Below the pieces are notes generated by a model. It was not told the origin of the DNA and searched no databases. It saw only the letters and a list, made by a program, of their open reading frames with translations. Position numbers and translations under genes: made by a program. A stretch of DNA of 64,000 nucleotides from Nitrosospira sp. Nsp2 (lineage in GTDB: Bacteria > Pseudomonadota > Gammaproteobacteria > Burkholderiales > Nitrosomonadaceae), in contig NZ_QAOU01000006.1 in NCBI RefSeq assembly GCF_003050965.1, positions 124,001 to 188,000 of the forward strand, given 5' to 3'. Positions 24,197-32,541 of the stretch are shown here, piece by piece (the first letter of the stretch is position 1; the number at the start of each line of letters is the position of its first letter).

Positions 24197-25188
24197 CGTC
24201 GTTCTCCCGCGGTTACGGCGCAATGATCATCGCCTTCCTCGGCAACAGCAATACGGTGAGCGTTGCGCTCTTCGATATGAGCAACGGGCGTGCGATCAAT
24301 CAACAGGCTGAGGAGTTCCGGGCGACTATAGTGGCCGCGCGAATCCATTTTTCCCTTGCGCTTATCGATCAAGGAGAAATCAAGATCGGCGATCACCACG
24401 CCTTCACCGGAGCGCAGGGGCTCACCCATCAATTCGCCTTGCGGGGAGACAATCGCCGTAAAGCAGCCACTAGAGATCGGGCCGATGGGGCACCCCGTGT
24501 CCTGCATAATTTGAGCCTGTTGATCGGCATTCAACCAAGCGGTGGCGTTGACAACGAAGCAGCCGGACTCAAGTGCGTGTTGGCGGATGTTCACCTGGGT
24601 CTGTTCGGAGAAGATGTCGCCCCCGAACGATCCGGGATACATCGCGGAATGAATTTGCTCGCTATCAGCCATCAATGCGTAGCGGGCGAGCGGGTTGTAA
24701 TGTTCCCAGCAAGCCAGTTGACCGATGCGACCGACTGCGCTGTCGACAACCCGCAGTCCGGAACCATCGCCCTGCCCCCAGATCATGCGTTCATGGTAGG
24801 TCGGGGAAATCTTGCGGCGGCGCTGAATCAAGGATCCGTCAGCATTGAACAGCAACTGTGCGTTATAGAGGGTGCCACCATCGCGCTCATTTACGCCAAT
24901 GGATACCACCATCCCGGCTTGCCTACAAGCTTCACCGATGGCGCGAGTAGCGGTCGAGGGTACGGTCACTGCTTGGTCGAGTAATCGGAGGTATTCCGTC
25001 TCCATCTCGAATGGCCGCTGTAAAAAGGAGAAATAGGGGTAGTACGGTACCACCGCCTCTGGGAAGGTGGCGAACTGGACGCTTTGGCGGCCAAGCTCGA
25101 TAATCTTCTGTACGACTTTGCCCACCGTGCCTTCGCGGCTGTAAAGCACAGGGCTGATTTGTACCGCAGCGCCTTTTATGATGTTCAT
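24193..25188 (-). CDS. Nitrilase superfamily hydrolase
   Basis: 331 residues from ATG 25188 (AAGG site upstream). Carries the catalytic triad of the family: E44 ([12 protein letters not shown]), K126 ([20 protein letters not shown]) and C160 ([11 protein letters not shown]). The WEHYNPL motif and the [14 protein letters not shown] loop are those of true nitrilases that convert nitriles to carboxylic acids. The substrate cannot be told from sequence. Forms an operon with the DUF302 gene. Possibly acquired; no other nitrile or cyanide genes nearby. Confidence 0.9.
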   Translation of the reverse strand: MNIIKGAAVQISPVLYSREGTVGKVVQKIIELGRQSVQFATFPEAVVPYYPYFSFLQRPFEMETEYLRLLDQAVTVPSTATRAIGEACRQAGMVVSIGVNERDGGTLYNAQLLFNADGSLIQRRRKISPTYHERMIWGQGDGSGLRVVDSAVGRIGQLACWEHYNPLARYALMADSEQIHSAMYPGSFGGDIFSEQTQVNIRQHALESGCFVVNATAWLNADQQAQIMQDTGCPIGPISSGCFTAIVSPQGELMGEPLRSGEGVVIADLDFSLIDKRKGKMDSRGHYSRPELLSLLIDRTPVAHIEERNAHRIAVAEEGDDHCAVTAGERR

Positions 25189-25439
25189 CGCAGAACCTTT
25201 TACGGTCAATTATGGAAAGCTGAGGGTGCCGTGCGTGGAGTCGACCAGGCCGTCTGTTCTCGGGAGCATCCGGCCAAGTTAAAACTCTCTCAACGCAGCC
25301 CGATCCAGCCCCGCAAGCCTTGAGAATCGTGTGCATTCTGTCGGACGTACTACACGAAGAACTTCTGACGCCCCGTATGAAATTTTTTCTGACCACAGGT
25401 CGTCCGCTCTAACCCATCGGTGCAACTCAAAGCGGGCCT

Positions 25440-25841
25440 TTACTTTTCTAGTACTAGAGATGGAGCACCTTTTTCCTTAATTAGGAAAACAAGGAATTTT
25501 GCTGGCTTTGTTCTACTTGCGTTCCGGGAAACGGTGTGAATATCGTTGGGATCTTCATAATAGCTCTGGCCTGGCACCAGCGTGATTTCTTTTCCGCCTT
25601 TCACCTGCGTCACGATGGAACCTTCCAGTACGTAAAGAAACACCTGGGCATTGTGGCGGTGGACAGGGCTCGAATAGCCCGGCGGAAAGTCCACGGTGTA
25701 CATCTCAACTTCCTTGCCGGAAACTCCTGCCAGATCCTTCGATATGAGCGGCGTGACAGTCTCCTGCGCCATCACGGGACGGGTTATGATCAGAGCGCCG
25801 GTTATGAGGAATGCCAGCAACAACATTGGCTTTGCAGACAT
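25440..25841 (-). CDS. Secreted cupin protein
   Basis: 133 residues from ATG 25841, with AAGGAG at a good distance; an ATG two codons earlier is too close. Signal peptide (LLLAFLITGALIITRPVMAQ). Single cupin domain: PVHRHNAQVFLYVLEGSI with metal-binding His, and QSYYEDPNDIHTVSRN. About half identical to the cupin at 26459-26860, with the same ending TKPAKFLVFL. Probably periplasmic and metal-binding; activity unknown. Confidence 0.85.
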   Translation of the reverse strand: MSAKPMLLLAFLITGALIITRPVMAQETVTPLISKDLAGVSGKEVEMYTVDFPPGYSSPVHRHNAQVFLYVLEGSIVTQVKGGKEITLVPGQSYYEDPNDIHTVSRNASRTKPAKFLVFLIKEKGAPSLVLEK

Positions 25842-25989
25842 ATGCATTGCTCCTTCTAAGCGTATAGTGGTTTAGAATTGTGTGTGAGAAGACAAATCAA
25901 TGGAGCTGGTCCTACTCGTTTGAACAGGGGCCCACGTTTGTAGGTGGAATATTCGCTGATTCTCGGGCTGCCAGTTCAACCGCCCGGCA

Positions 25990-26316
25990 GCACCCGGCAT
26001 AGGTCTCATCAGATGTTTCCCTGCCTAAGCTCGAATGAGGGCCTAGATCCGGCTGTACCAATCCAAGTATTGCATGATTGATGCTCTAGCTTCAGCGGCT
26101 GAGTCACAGGCACGCAAATACACCTGCTCTTACTTCACCGACTTCCACAGGCGCTCGACGAACACTTTGTTCCTCCATACCCCTGCCATGCGGAGCTTGC
26201 CCCCCTGTTCCTGAAGGCCTGCACAACCTCATGCGCGTGAACTGGCTGCCCTGATCGCTATTCACAACCTCCGGTTTCCTGCCAGGCAGGTTAAATAGTT
26301 GCATGTTTATATACAA
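25990..26316 (-). pseudogene. IS3-family transposase remnant
   Basis: Minus-strand fragments of the integrase core of an IS3-type transposase: VVNSDQGSQFT near 26270-26230, then after frame changes VFVERLW and RASIMQYLDWYSRI, and a C-terminal piece ending near 25990. Stops and frameshifts make it inactive. It separates the two paralogous cupin genes and marks old transposition in this accessory stretch. Confidence 0.75.
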
Positions 26317-26458
26317 GGCCCAATTTGACTGTAGTACAGAAAGAATGTTTTGCTAAATAAGGATTACGGTGGCTGGAATTAGAGCCAGCAAGGCCAAGGG
26401 TTTACGCACACGCTGTCATGGATAGTCGTAGCGGTGGTCGTCTGAAGCCGTGTGGGCG

Positions 26459-26860
26459 TCAGTGCGTCGGCGTAAGAACAGGCTCGTCGCTGTTCTTTAA
26501 CAGAAAGACCAGAAACTTTGCGGGCTTGGTGAGGCTGGCGTTGCGACCGATGGTGTGCACATCGTTCGGGCCTTCGTAGAAGGTCTGGCCGGCTGTCAGC
26601 GTCACCGGCTCTCCGCCCTGCACGCTCATCACAATCGAACCCTCCAGCACGTAGATGAAACCATGCGCATTGTGGCGATGCACGGGGTCGACGGCGCCAG
26701 GCGGATATGCGACGGTGAGCATCAGGGTTTCCTTGCCCGGATAATCGCCCAGCGCCTTGGTCATCAACGGCGTCACGCGCGCCGATATTGGCGCCTGCTC
26801 TGCGCCAGCAGTACCGGCTGCCAACAACAGCAGCACGGCGAGAGTTCTGAAAATAGTCAT
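26459..26860 (-). CDS. Secreted cupin protein
   Basis: 133 residues from ATG 26860 (AGGAAC site). Signal peptide (LAVLLLLAAGTAGAE). Cupin motifs PVHRHNAHGFIYVLEGSI and QTFYEGPNDVHTIGRN. Paralogue of 25440-25841; the pair differs mainly at the N-terminus. It lies 92 bp downstream of the AhpD-like gene and probably shares its transcript. Confidence 0.85.
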   Translation of the reverse strand: MTIFRTLAVLLLLAAGTAGAEQAPISARVTPLMTKALGDYPGKETLMLTVAYPPGAVDPVHRHNAHGFIYVLEGSIVMSVQGGEPVTLTAGQTFYEGPNDVHTIGRNASLTKPAKFLVFLLKNSDEPVLTPTH

Positions 26861-26952
26861 GGCTTGTTCCTCGTTGCTGGCCTGAGCGGCCGATGGGCCG
26901 TGGGTGAGTTCGGCGCGACGACATACCCTCCCGCAGTCGCGCCGATGCATGA

Positions 26953-27431
26953 TCAGCACAGACGGGATTTGTCCAAGCCCAATTCCTTGTCGTACGTGCC
27001 GGGACCGCCTGGAAGCCCACATTGACGCGATTCCAGGCGTTGATCGACATCACCAGGAAGGTCAGGTCGGACAATTCCTTCTCGGACAGCTGTGTCCGAA
27101 CATGCTCGTAGACGTCATCCGGTATGCCGTGGGCGGGGAGCTGGGTCAGGATTTCAGTCCATGCCAACGCGGCGCGCTCGCGCGGAACGAACAGTGTGGA
27201 CTCGCGCCAGATCGCGATATGGTGCAGACGGAGCGGTCGTTCACCATGGGTCGTGGCTTCCTTGACGTGCATGTCCAAGCAGAACGCGCAGCCGTTGATT
27301 TGCGATGCCCTGATATTCACCAGATCATGAATCGACTCCTCGATCGCGGAGTGCCTTAGGGCCGTGCTGAACTCGACGAATTTATTGAACAGCTCGGGTG
27401 ATTGCTTCTGATACTCGATGCGCTGGGTCAT
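26953..27431 (-). pseudogene. AhpD-like carboxymuconolactone decarboxylase family gene, frameshifted near the 3' end
   Basis: Begins MTQRIEYQKQSPELFNKF. It has the AhpD-type redox motif CAFCLDMH (C48, C51, H55) and the conserved LSDLTFLVMSINAWNRVNV. After VGFQAVP the frame shifts: observed bases at about 26999-27003 (CCGGG) lack one C compared with the reading that continues GTYDKELGLDKSRLC and stops at 26953. Without correction the frame runs on into the cupin gene in the wrong frame for about 200 codons. The catalytic core is intact, so a nearly full-length enzyme may still be made. Possible sequencing error. Confidence 0.75.
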
Positions 27432-27930
27432 GATGAATCCTCGATGGTGGACAAAGCCCTATCAAGGTGACTGGGTGTCGTCAGTCACCCGGGCCGGGAC
27501 GGACGCGCCGCGGGACGCAGTCAAGATGTGAGTCGCTGCTGGCGACTGGCTGCATGAAGGCGGATGACAGACAAACCACGTCGATCTCCATGCTTTCTCT
27601 CCTATAGGTTTAAACAAATATTTCTATAGTTCCAATTCTCTTTGAAGGACTACTACAGCCACTTCCCAGCCACTTCCTGATCTATCTATAGCACAAAACT
27701 CCAGATTTTCTTTCTGGTGGCATTCCAAAGCTGGGTGTCAAGGCTTCGACATCGTGAGGCGCTTAGACGGGCGAGTGCAGACGTCTGCAATTTCAGTCGT
27801 TGCCGTTACGGGACGTTCGCGTCGTGACTTTATAAGGTATCCGGATGAGGGATAACGCCTTTATTAAATCTGTCGTGGCAGAGTTCGAAGTCGCTCGATA
27901 AACATTAGTAGCGATAGATTCAATACCAGA
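27432..27930. other. Intergenic region without recognised features
   Basis: Divergent spacer between the AhpD-like gene and a pseudogene. AT-rich patches at 27600-27660 could hold promoters for either side. No convincing ORF or RNA gene seen. Confidence 0.4.
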
Positions 27931-28389
27931 ATGCAGAAGATGAGGAATCGTGAACTCGCCGACGCGCAGAAAGAGTTGCTGGCGCATTCCTTTGGCCATG
28001 CCCAGGCATACACAAGTGTCGTGTTGCTCGCTGGATATGCTGGGTTTTTCGCGATCTGAGCATTCTTAAAAAAACGACCTATGTAAAGTGCAAGTATTCA
28101 GCTCCGGGTTGTTAATCGCACTGTCGCTAAGGACTGATATCGTCTGGGAAGTCGATCAATCGTTCCATCGCTCTCCCTCCTTGCTGGGGGCTTGCCAGGG
28201 CAATAGAGCACCCCGCGAACCTGGAAGAATTATTGGTAGAACACAGTAGACTGGAACGTGAGCGTGTCATTTTGCTAGGGTGAGTCTGGATTGTCGTCTT
28301 TGGTTTTACTATTCTTACTGGGGTTCTCAGCTGCAGGAATACTCATCTGGGCGTTTACAGCGACCCTCTGCATGTTTTATATGGCATAG
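27931..28389 (+). pseudogene. Decayed small membrane-protein gene
   Basis: Pieces in order: MQKMRNRELADAQKELLAHS and FGHAQAYTSVVLLAGYAGFF followed by a TGA where Trp is expected (28059-28061), then a poorly readable stretch, then AIEHPANLEELLVEHSRLE, RERVILLG, another TGA, and VWIVVFGFTILTGVLS with a shift into AAGILIWAFTATLCMFYMA and a stop. This matches a small protein with about four membrane helices and a charged loop. At least two in-frame stops and one shift. The parent family is not named. Confidence 0.6.
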
Positions 28390-28659
28390 CCAGCGATCAA
28401 GGCAATTGGATGTGTACCCAAGTGTGTACCCATAGAGAATAATTGATGTGGAAACGCCAGCGTTCATGCGCTTTGTAGCCCTATAGTTCGGATTCAGATG
28501 CAAGCTTGAGTAGCCCTCGGTTGAATTCAAAGCGAAGGGTCGAAACAGGGTTTTAGGAGATGGTGTTGGCCTAGTGGACTTGCTACAGCATGATAAAGCT
28601 TGAAGAGGCGTATCCTCGTCCCCATCTGCTTGTTAATTACATCCAGATAAGGAACACTC
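28390..28659. other. Spacer upstream of trxC
   Basis: No gene. Contains the doubled word TGTGTACCCA at about 28411-28431. The trxC promoter presumably lies within the last 100 bp. Confidence 0.35.
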
Positions 28660-29091
28660 ATGACCGATTCCCTTCACCTTGTCTGCCCGCACTGCCACGC
28701 GGTTAACCGCGTGCCCGCCAGCAGACTCGACCAGCGCCCGAACTGCGGCCACTGTCATCAGCCGTTATTCACCGGCCACCCAGTGGAATTGACCGCAAGC
28801 AATTTTACGAAATACCTTGATCGCCACGATATACCCGTCCTGGTCGATTTCTGGGCTCCGTGGTGCGGACCGTGCAAAATGATGGCTCCAGCCTATGTGC
28901 GAGCCGCGGCCATGCTGGAGCCGCGCGTTCGCTTGGCCAAAGTGAACACAGAAAACGAGCAAGCGCTGGGGGCGCAATATAACGTTCGCAGTATCCCGAC
29001 CCTGATCCTGTTTAAAGGCGGGCAAGAAATAGCGCGACAGGCAGGAGCAATGACCGCTCAGGATATTGTCCATTGGGTAAACTCTCATTAG
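28660..29091 (+). CDS. trxC: Thioredoxin TrxC (thioredoxin 2)
   Basis: Cytoplasmic disulfide reductase with an N-terminal zinc finger. The 143-residue protein has the zinc ligands CPHC (9-12) and CGHC (29-32) and the active site WCGPC (C69, C72), with the cis-Pro in SIPTLILF. In E. coli TrxC is induced by OxyR; no OxyR site was looked for in detail here. AAGGAA precedes the ATG. It sits between the accessory stretch and gmk. Confidence 0.95.
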   Translation: MTDSLHLVCPHCHAVNRVPASRLDQRPNCGHCHQPLFTGHPVELTASNFTKYLDRHDIPVLVDFWAPWCGPCKMMAPAYVRAAAMLEPRVRLAKVNTENEQALGAQYNVRSIPTLILFKGGQEIARQAGAMTAQDIVHWVNSH

Positions 29092-29222
29092 TTGAGGTTC
29101 GTCGAGTGCGCCCGAAGCTGTTACACTTCAGTCCTCCCAGCCTGCGTGCGCCCTAACCGGCCTAAGCCCGAAAGAGAAAGACGTAAGCCGGCGCTGTGCG
29201 GGGATTTTGGGCGAATTTCATT

Positions 29223-29840
29223 ATGACCGCGACGCCGGGTAGTTTATATATCATCAGCGCCCCATCAGGGGCGGGAAAAACCAGTCTGGTTCGAGCACTG
29301 CTTCAAAGCGCGGTGGATCTCAGCCTGTCGGTTTCATACACCACGCGGCCGCCACGCCCCGAAGAAGTCGACGGACGTGATTACCACTTTGTCAGTCGTG
29401 AAGCTTTCGAGCAGAGGCTGAAGCAGGGGGAGTTCCTGGAAAGCGCTCAGGTTTACGGAAACTTATACGGCACCTCGAAAACATGGATCAATGACGCCTT
29501 AAGCGTGGGACGTGACATCCTGTTGGAAATTGACAGCCAGGGCGCCCGGCAAGTACGGCGGGTTTTTCCAGCATCAGTGGCGATCTTTGTCCTGCCGCCA
29601 TCGCTCGAGGTATTGGAAGAGCGTTTGAGAAACCGGGCTCAGGATAGCCCTGAAGTGATCAGTCAGCGCCTGGCTTCGGCTCGTGACGAGATCAGTCATG
29701 TGGGAGAGTACGATTATGTTATTCTCAATGACATGCTCGACCATGCGTTGCATGATTTGAAATGCATCGTGCAGGCCGAACGCCTGAGTGTGGTGAAGCA
29801 GCTGGCCCGGCATCATTCCCTTCTTACCCAGCTAGGCTGA
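29223..29840 (+). CDS. gmk: Guanylate kinase
   Basis: Phosphorylates GMP to GDP. The ATG at 29223 gives 205 residues starting MTATPGSLYIISAPS; an in-frame earlier start at 29196 adds nine residues without support. P-loop SGAGKTS (about 14-20), GMP-binding YTTRPPRPEEVDGRDYHF and the lid region. Normally sits directly after yicC and before rpoZ and spoT; the right half of that order is kept. Confidence 0.95.
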   Translation: MTATPGSLYIISAPSGAGKTSLVRALLQSAVDLSLSVSYTTRPPRPEEVDGRDYHFVSREAFEQRLKQGEFLESAQVYGNLYGTSKTWINDALSVGRDILLEIDSQGARQVRRVFPASVAIFVLPPSLEVLEERLRNRAQDSPEVISQRLASARDEISHVGEYDYVILNDMLDHALHDLKCIVQAERLSVVKQLARHHSLLTQLG

Positions 29841-29974
29841 TCACCGGGTTTATGATGTGAGAGCCCGGGAATACATCAGGTCATCTTGTTGCTCGGTACA
29901 TATGTACCGATAAAGGTTGCCGTTATTCACATACGCATTCTATACTTCCATTTTCTATAAGTAGGGGCAAGACC

Positions 29975-30181
29975 ATGGCTCGTATTACCGTTGACGATTG
30001 TTTAAAAAGAATTCCCAACCGTTTTGACATGACGCTGGTGGCAACCATTCGAGCGCGGCAGCTTTCGATTGGAGGAACACCAATGGTGGAGCCTGCGCGC
30101 GACAAGCCTACGGTTATAGCGTTGCGTGAGGTTGCCCAGGGAAGAATCGGGGTGGAAATCCTTTCAACAGGACCGCTTTGA
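29975..30181 (+). CDS. rpoZ: RNA polymerase omega subunit
   Basis: 68-residue omega subunit that helps assemble beta' and forms part of the ppGpp site 1. Seen: [19 protein letters not shown] and [21 protein letters not shown] site upstream. Precedes spoT, the ppGpp synthetase/hydrolase, as in most proteobacteria. Confidence 0.96.
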   Translation: MARITVDDCLKRIPNRFDMTLVATIRARQLSIGGTPMVEPARDKPTVIALREVAQGRIGVEILSTGPL

Positions 30182-30309
30182 TCCAGGTCGGGCAAGCTTT
30201 GATGTCTGCTTGATTAGCTGTACATGATCAGCAGTATTGGTTTATCTCGACTCATGAGGACAACTGCGTTCTAGGAACTATACCCGGGTAAGACTTGAAG
30301 GAAATCACG

Positions 30310-32457
30310 ATGCGAACACCAGGTTTGCCGAGTTCCTCCGATACTTTGCCCGAGGCAAGTTTCCTTTTTAGCGAACTGTCCAGCTATCTCAAGCGCGAGG
30401 ACGTTTCCGAGCTTCAGAACGCCTATCTCTTCAGTCAAAGCGCCCATTCCGGGCAATTTCGCAAATCCGGCGAACCCTACATCTCTCACCCGCTGGCCGT
30501 CGCCAGCATACTCGGCAAGTTACGCCTTGATACCCAGACATTAGCCGCAGCGCTGCTTCATGACGTCATGGAGGATACTCACGTCTCTAAGGCCGAGATC
30601 AGTGATCGATTTGGCAAACCAGTCGCGGAACTGGTTGACGGCGTATCGAAGCTTGACAAGATCGAGTTTCAGACCCATGCGGATGCCCAGGCGGAAAACT
30701 TCCGCAAGATGCTTCTTGCGATGGCGCGCGATGTTCGGGTCATCCTCATCAAACTCGCCGATCGGCTGCATAACATGCGGACACTTGAGGCAATGCGTCC
30801 CGAAAAACGCCGCCGCATCGCGCGCGAGACCATGGAAATCTATGCTCCAATAGCGAATCGCCTCGGGCTCAACAATATCTATCACGAACTGCAGGATCTC
30901 AGCTTCCGCTATCTTTTTCCCACACGCTACAGGGTTCTGGCCAACGCAACCAAGGCGGCACGCGGGAATCGCCGCGAAATGGTCACGAAGATTCTTGACG
31001 CGATCAAGCAGCGCTTGAAAACATCCGGCCTTGACGCGGAGGTAAGCGGGCGCGAAAAACAGCTTTACAGTATCTACAAGAAGATGGCGGAGAAGCACCT
31101 CACGTTCTCCGAAGTTCTCGATATCTATGGCTTTCGAGTGATCGTCAAAGACGTGCCCTCTTGTTACATCGCGTTGGGCGCGTTACACAGTCTTTACAAT
31201 CCGATTCCCGGGAAATTCAAAGACTACATTGCCATTCCCAAGGCAAATGGCTACCAGTCATTGCACAGCACGCTGTGGGGGCCCTATGGCACGCCCATCG
31301 AAGTGCAGATTCGCACGCCGGAGATGCATAGGATCGCTGAGGCGGGGGTTGCCTCGCACTGGCTGTATAAGAGTACCGACGCAGATCTGAACGATTTGCA
31401 TATGAAGACCCATCAGTGGCTGCAAAGCCTGCTGGAAACGCTCAGCGACTCGACTGATTCCCTGGAGTTCCTGGAACACCTTAAAGTTGATCTGTTTCCT
31501 GGGGAGGTTTACGTATTTACGCCCCAAGGCAAGATATTGGCGTTGCCTAAAGATTCCACGGCCGTTGACTTCGCCTATGCGGTCCATACCGATATCGGGG
31601 ACTGCTGTGTGGCCGCAAAAATAAATGGCGAGAGCGCGCCTTTGCGCACCGTTCTCAGGAGCGGCGACCGGGTGGAGATCGTAACCGCGTCCCATGCGAA
31701 ACCCAATCCCGCTTGGCTGAATTACGTGGTTACCGGGAAGGCCCGGTCGCATATCCGCCGTTTTCTTAAAACTATGCAATATGAAGAATCCGCCAGGCTG
31801 GGAGAACGTTTGCTCAACCAGGCACTAGGTTCGCTAAAGATAGATCTGCAAACCATCACTGCAGCGCAATGGGAGAAACTGGCCCGCGACAGCGGGGCAA
31901 AATCGAAGAAAGACTTGCTGGCCGACATGGGGTTGGGCAAGCACCTGCCCGCGGTTGTCGCGAGACGACTGATCATGCCCGGGGAATCAGCTGCTGGCGC
32001 GAGCGGGTCTGCCGACGTCATCACCATACTTGGCACCGAAGGTATGGCAGTGCAATTCGCCAAGTGTTGCCGGCCGATTCCGGAAGATCCCGTTGTCGGC
32101 TTCATCAAGAAGGATCAGGGGCTTGTGATACACACCCATGATTGTCCAGCAGTTTTAAAAAACAGGGGTAATTCCGATAACTGGCTGGACGTAGCCTGGG
32201 GCAAGGATATAAACAGGCAGTTCGAGGTAAGCATCAAGCTGATGGTCGCCAATCAGCGCGGCGTATTGGCAAGGGTCGCTGCCGCAATCGCCGAGGCTGG
32301 CTCCAATATCGACAACGTCGGCATGGAAGGTGATGGCGCGTACACAACCATGACTTTTATGTTACAGGTTCGTAATCGTCATCATCTGGCTCAAGTGATG
32401 CGAAACTTGAGGCGTACTTCCGAAGTCGCGAAAATTAGCCGGGTCAAAGGTAATTGA
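30310..32457 (+). CDS. spoT: Bifunctional (p)ppGpp synthetase/hydrolase SpoT
   Basis: 715 residues from ATG 30310; a TTG five codons earlier is in frame but overlaps the GAAGGA ribosome-binding site. Domains: HD hydrolase (about 40-190; HSGQFRKSGEPYISHP, LLHDVMEDT), synthetase (about 235-350; YSIYKKMAEK, DIYGFRVIV), TGS (about 395-455; VYVFTPQGKILALPKDST), and C-terminal ACT (about 640-710; VANQRGVLARVAAAIAEAG). All key residues for both reactions appear present. Mediates the stringent response to carbon, lipid or iron starvation. Confidence 0.95.
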   Translation: MRTPGLPSSSDTLPEASFLFSELSSYLKREDVSELQNAYLFSQSAHSGQFRKSGEPYISHPLAVASILGKLRLDTQTLAAALLHDVMEDTHVSKAEISDRFGKPVAELVDGVSKLDKIEFQTHADAQAENFRKMLLAMARDVRVILIKLADRLHNMRTLEAMRPEKRRRIARETMEIYAPIANRLGLNNIYHELQDLSFRYLFPTRYRVLANATKAARGNRREMVTKILDAIKQRLKTSGLDAEVSGREKQLYSIYKKMAEKHLTFSEVLDIYGFRVIVKDVPSCYIALGALHSLYNPIPGKFKDYIAIPKANGYQSLHSTLWGPYGTPIEVQIRTPEMHRIAEAGVASHWLYKSTDADLNDLHMKTHQWLQSLLETLSDSTDSLEFLEHLKVDLFPGEVYVFTPQGKILALPKDSTAVDFAYAVHTDIGDCCVAAKINGESAPLRTVLRSGDRVEIVTASHAKPNPAWLNYVVTGKARSHIRRFLKTMQYEESARLGERLLNQALGSLKIDLQTITAAQWEKLARDSGAKSKKDLLADMGLGKHLPAVVARRLIMPGESAAGASGSADVITILGTEGMAVQFAKCCRPIPEDPVVGFIKKDQGLVIHTHDCPAVLKNRGNSDNWLDVAWGKDINRQFEVSIKLMVANQRGVLARVAAAIAEAGSNIDNVGMEGDGAYTTMTFMLQVRNRHHLAQVMRNLRRTSEVAKISRVKGN

Positions 32458-32541
32458 GGCTGACTGAGGCTGACTCGCTTGATCCCGACTGCTTGCTGCA
32501 GGGGAGGCAGGCTCTGACTATGTTTCCGATAACCTCTGCTA

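Noticed and set aside
24190-24984. 264-codon plus-strand frame opposite the nitrilase
   Set aside because: Shadow of a gene whose catalytic triad is intact.
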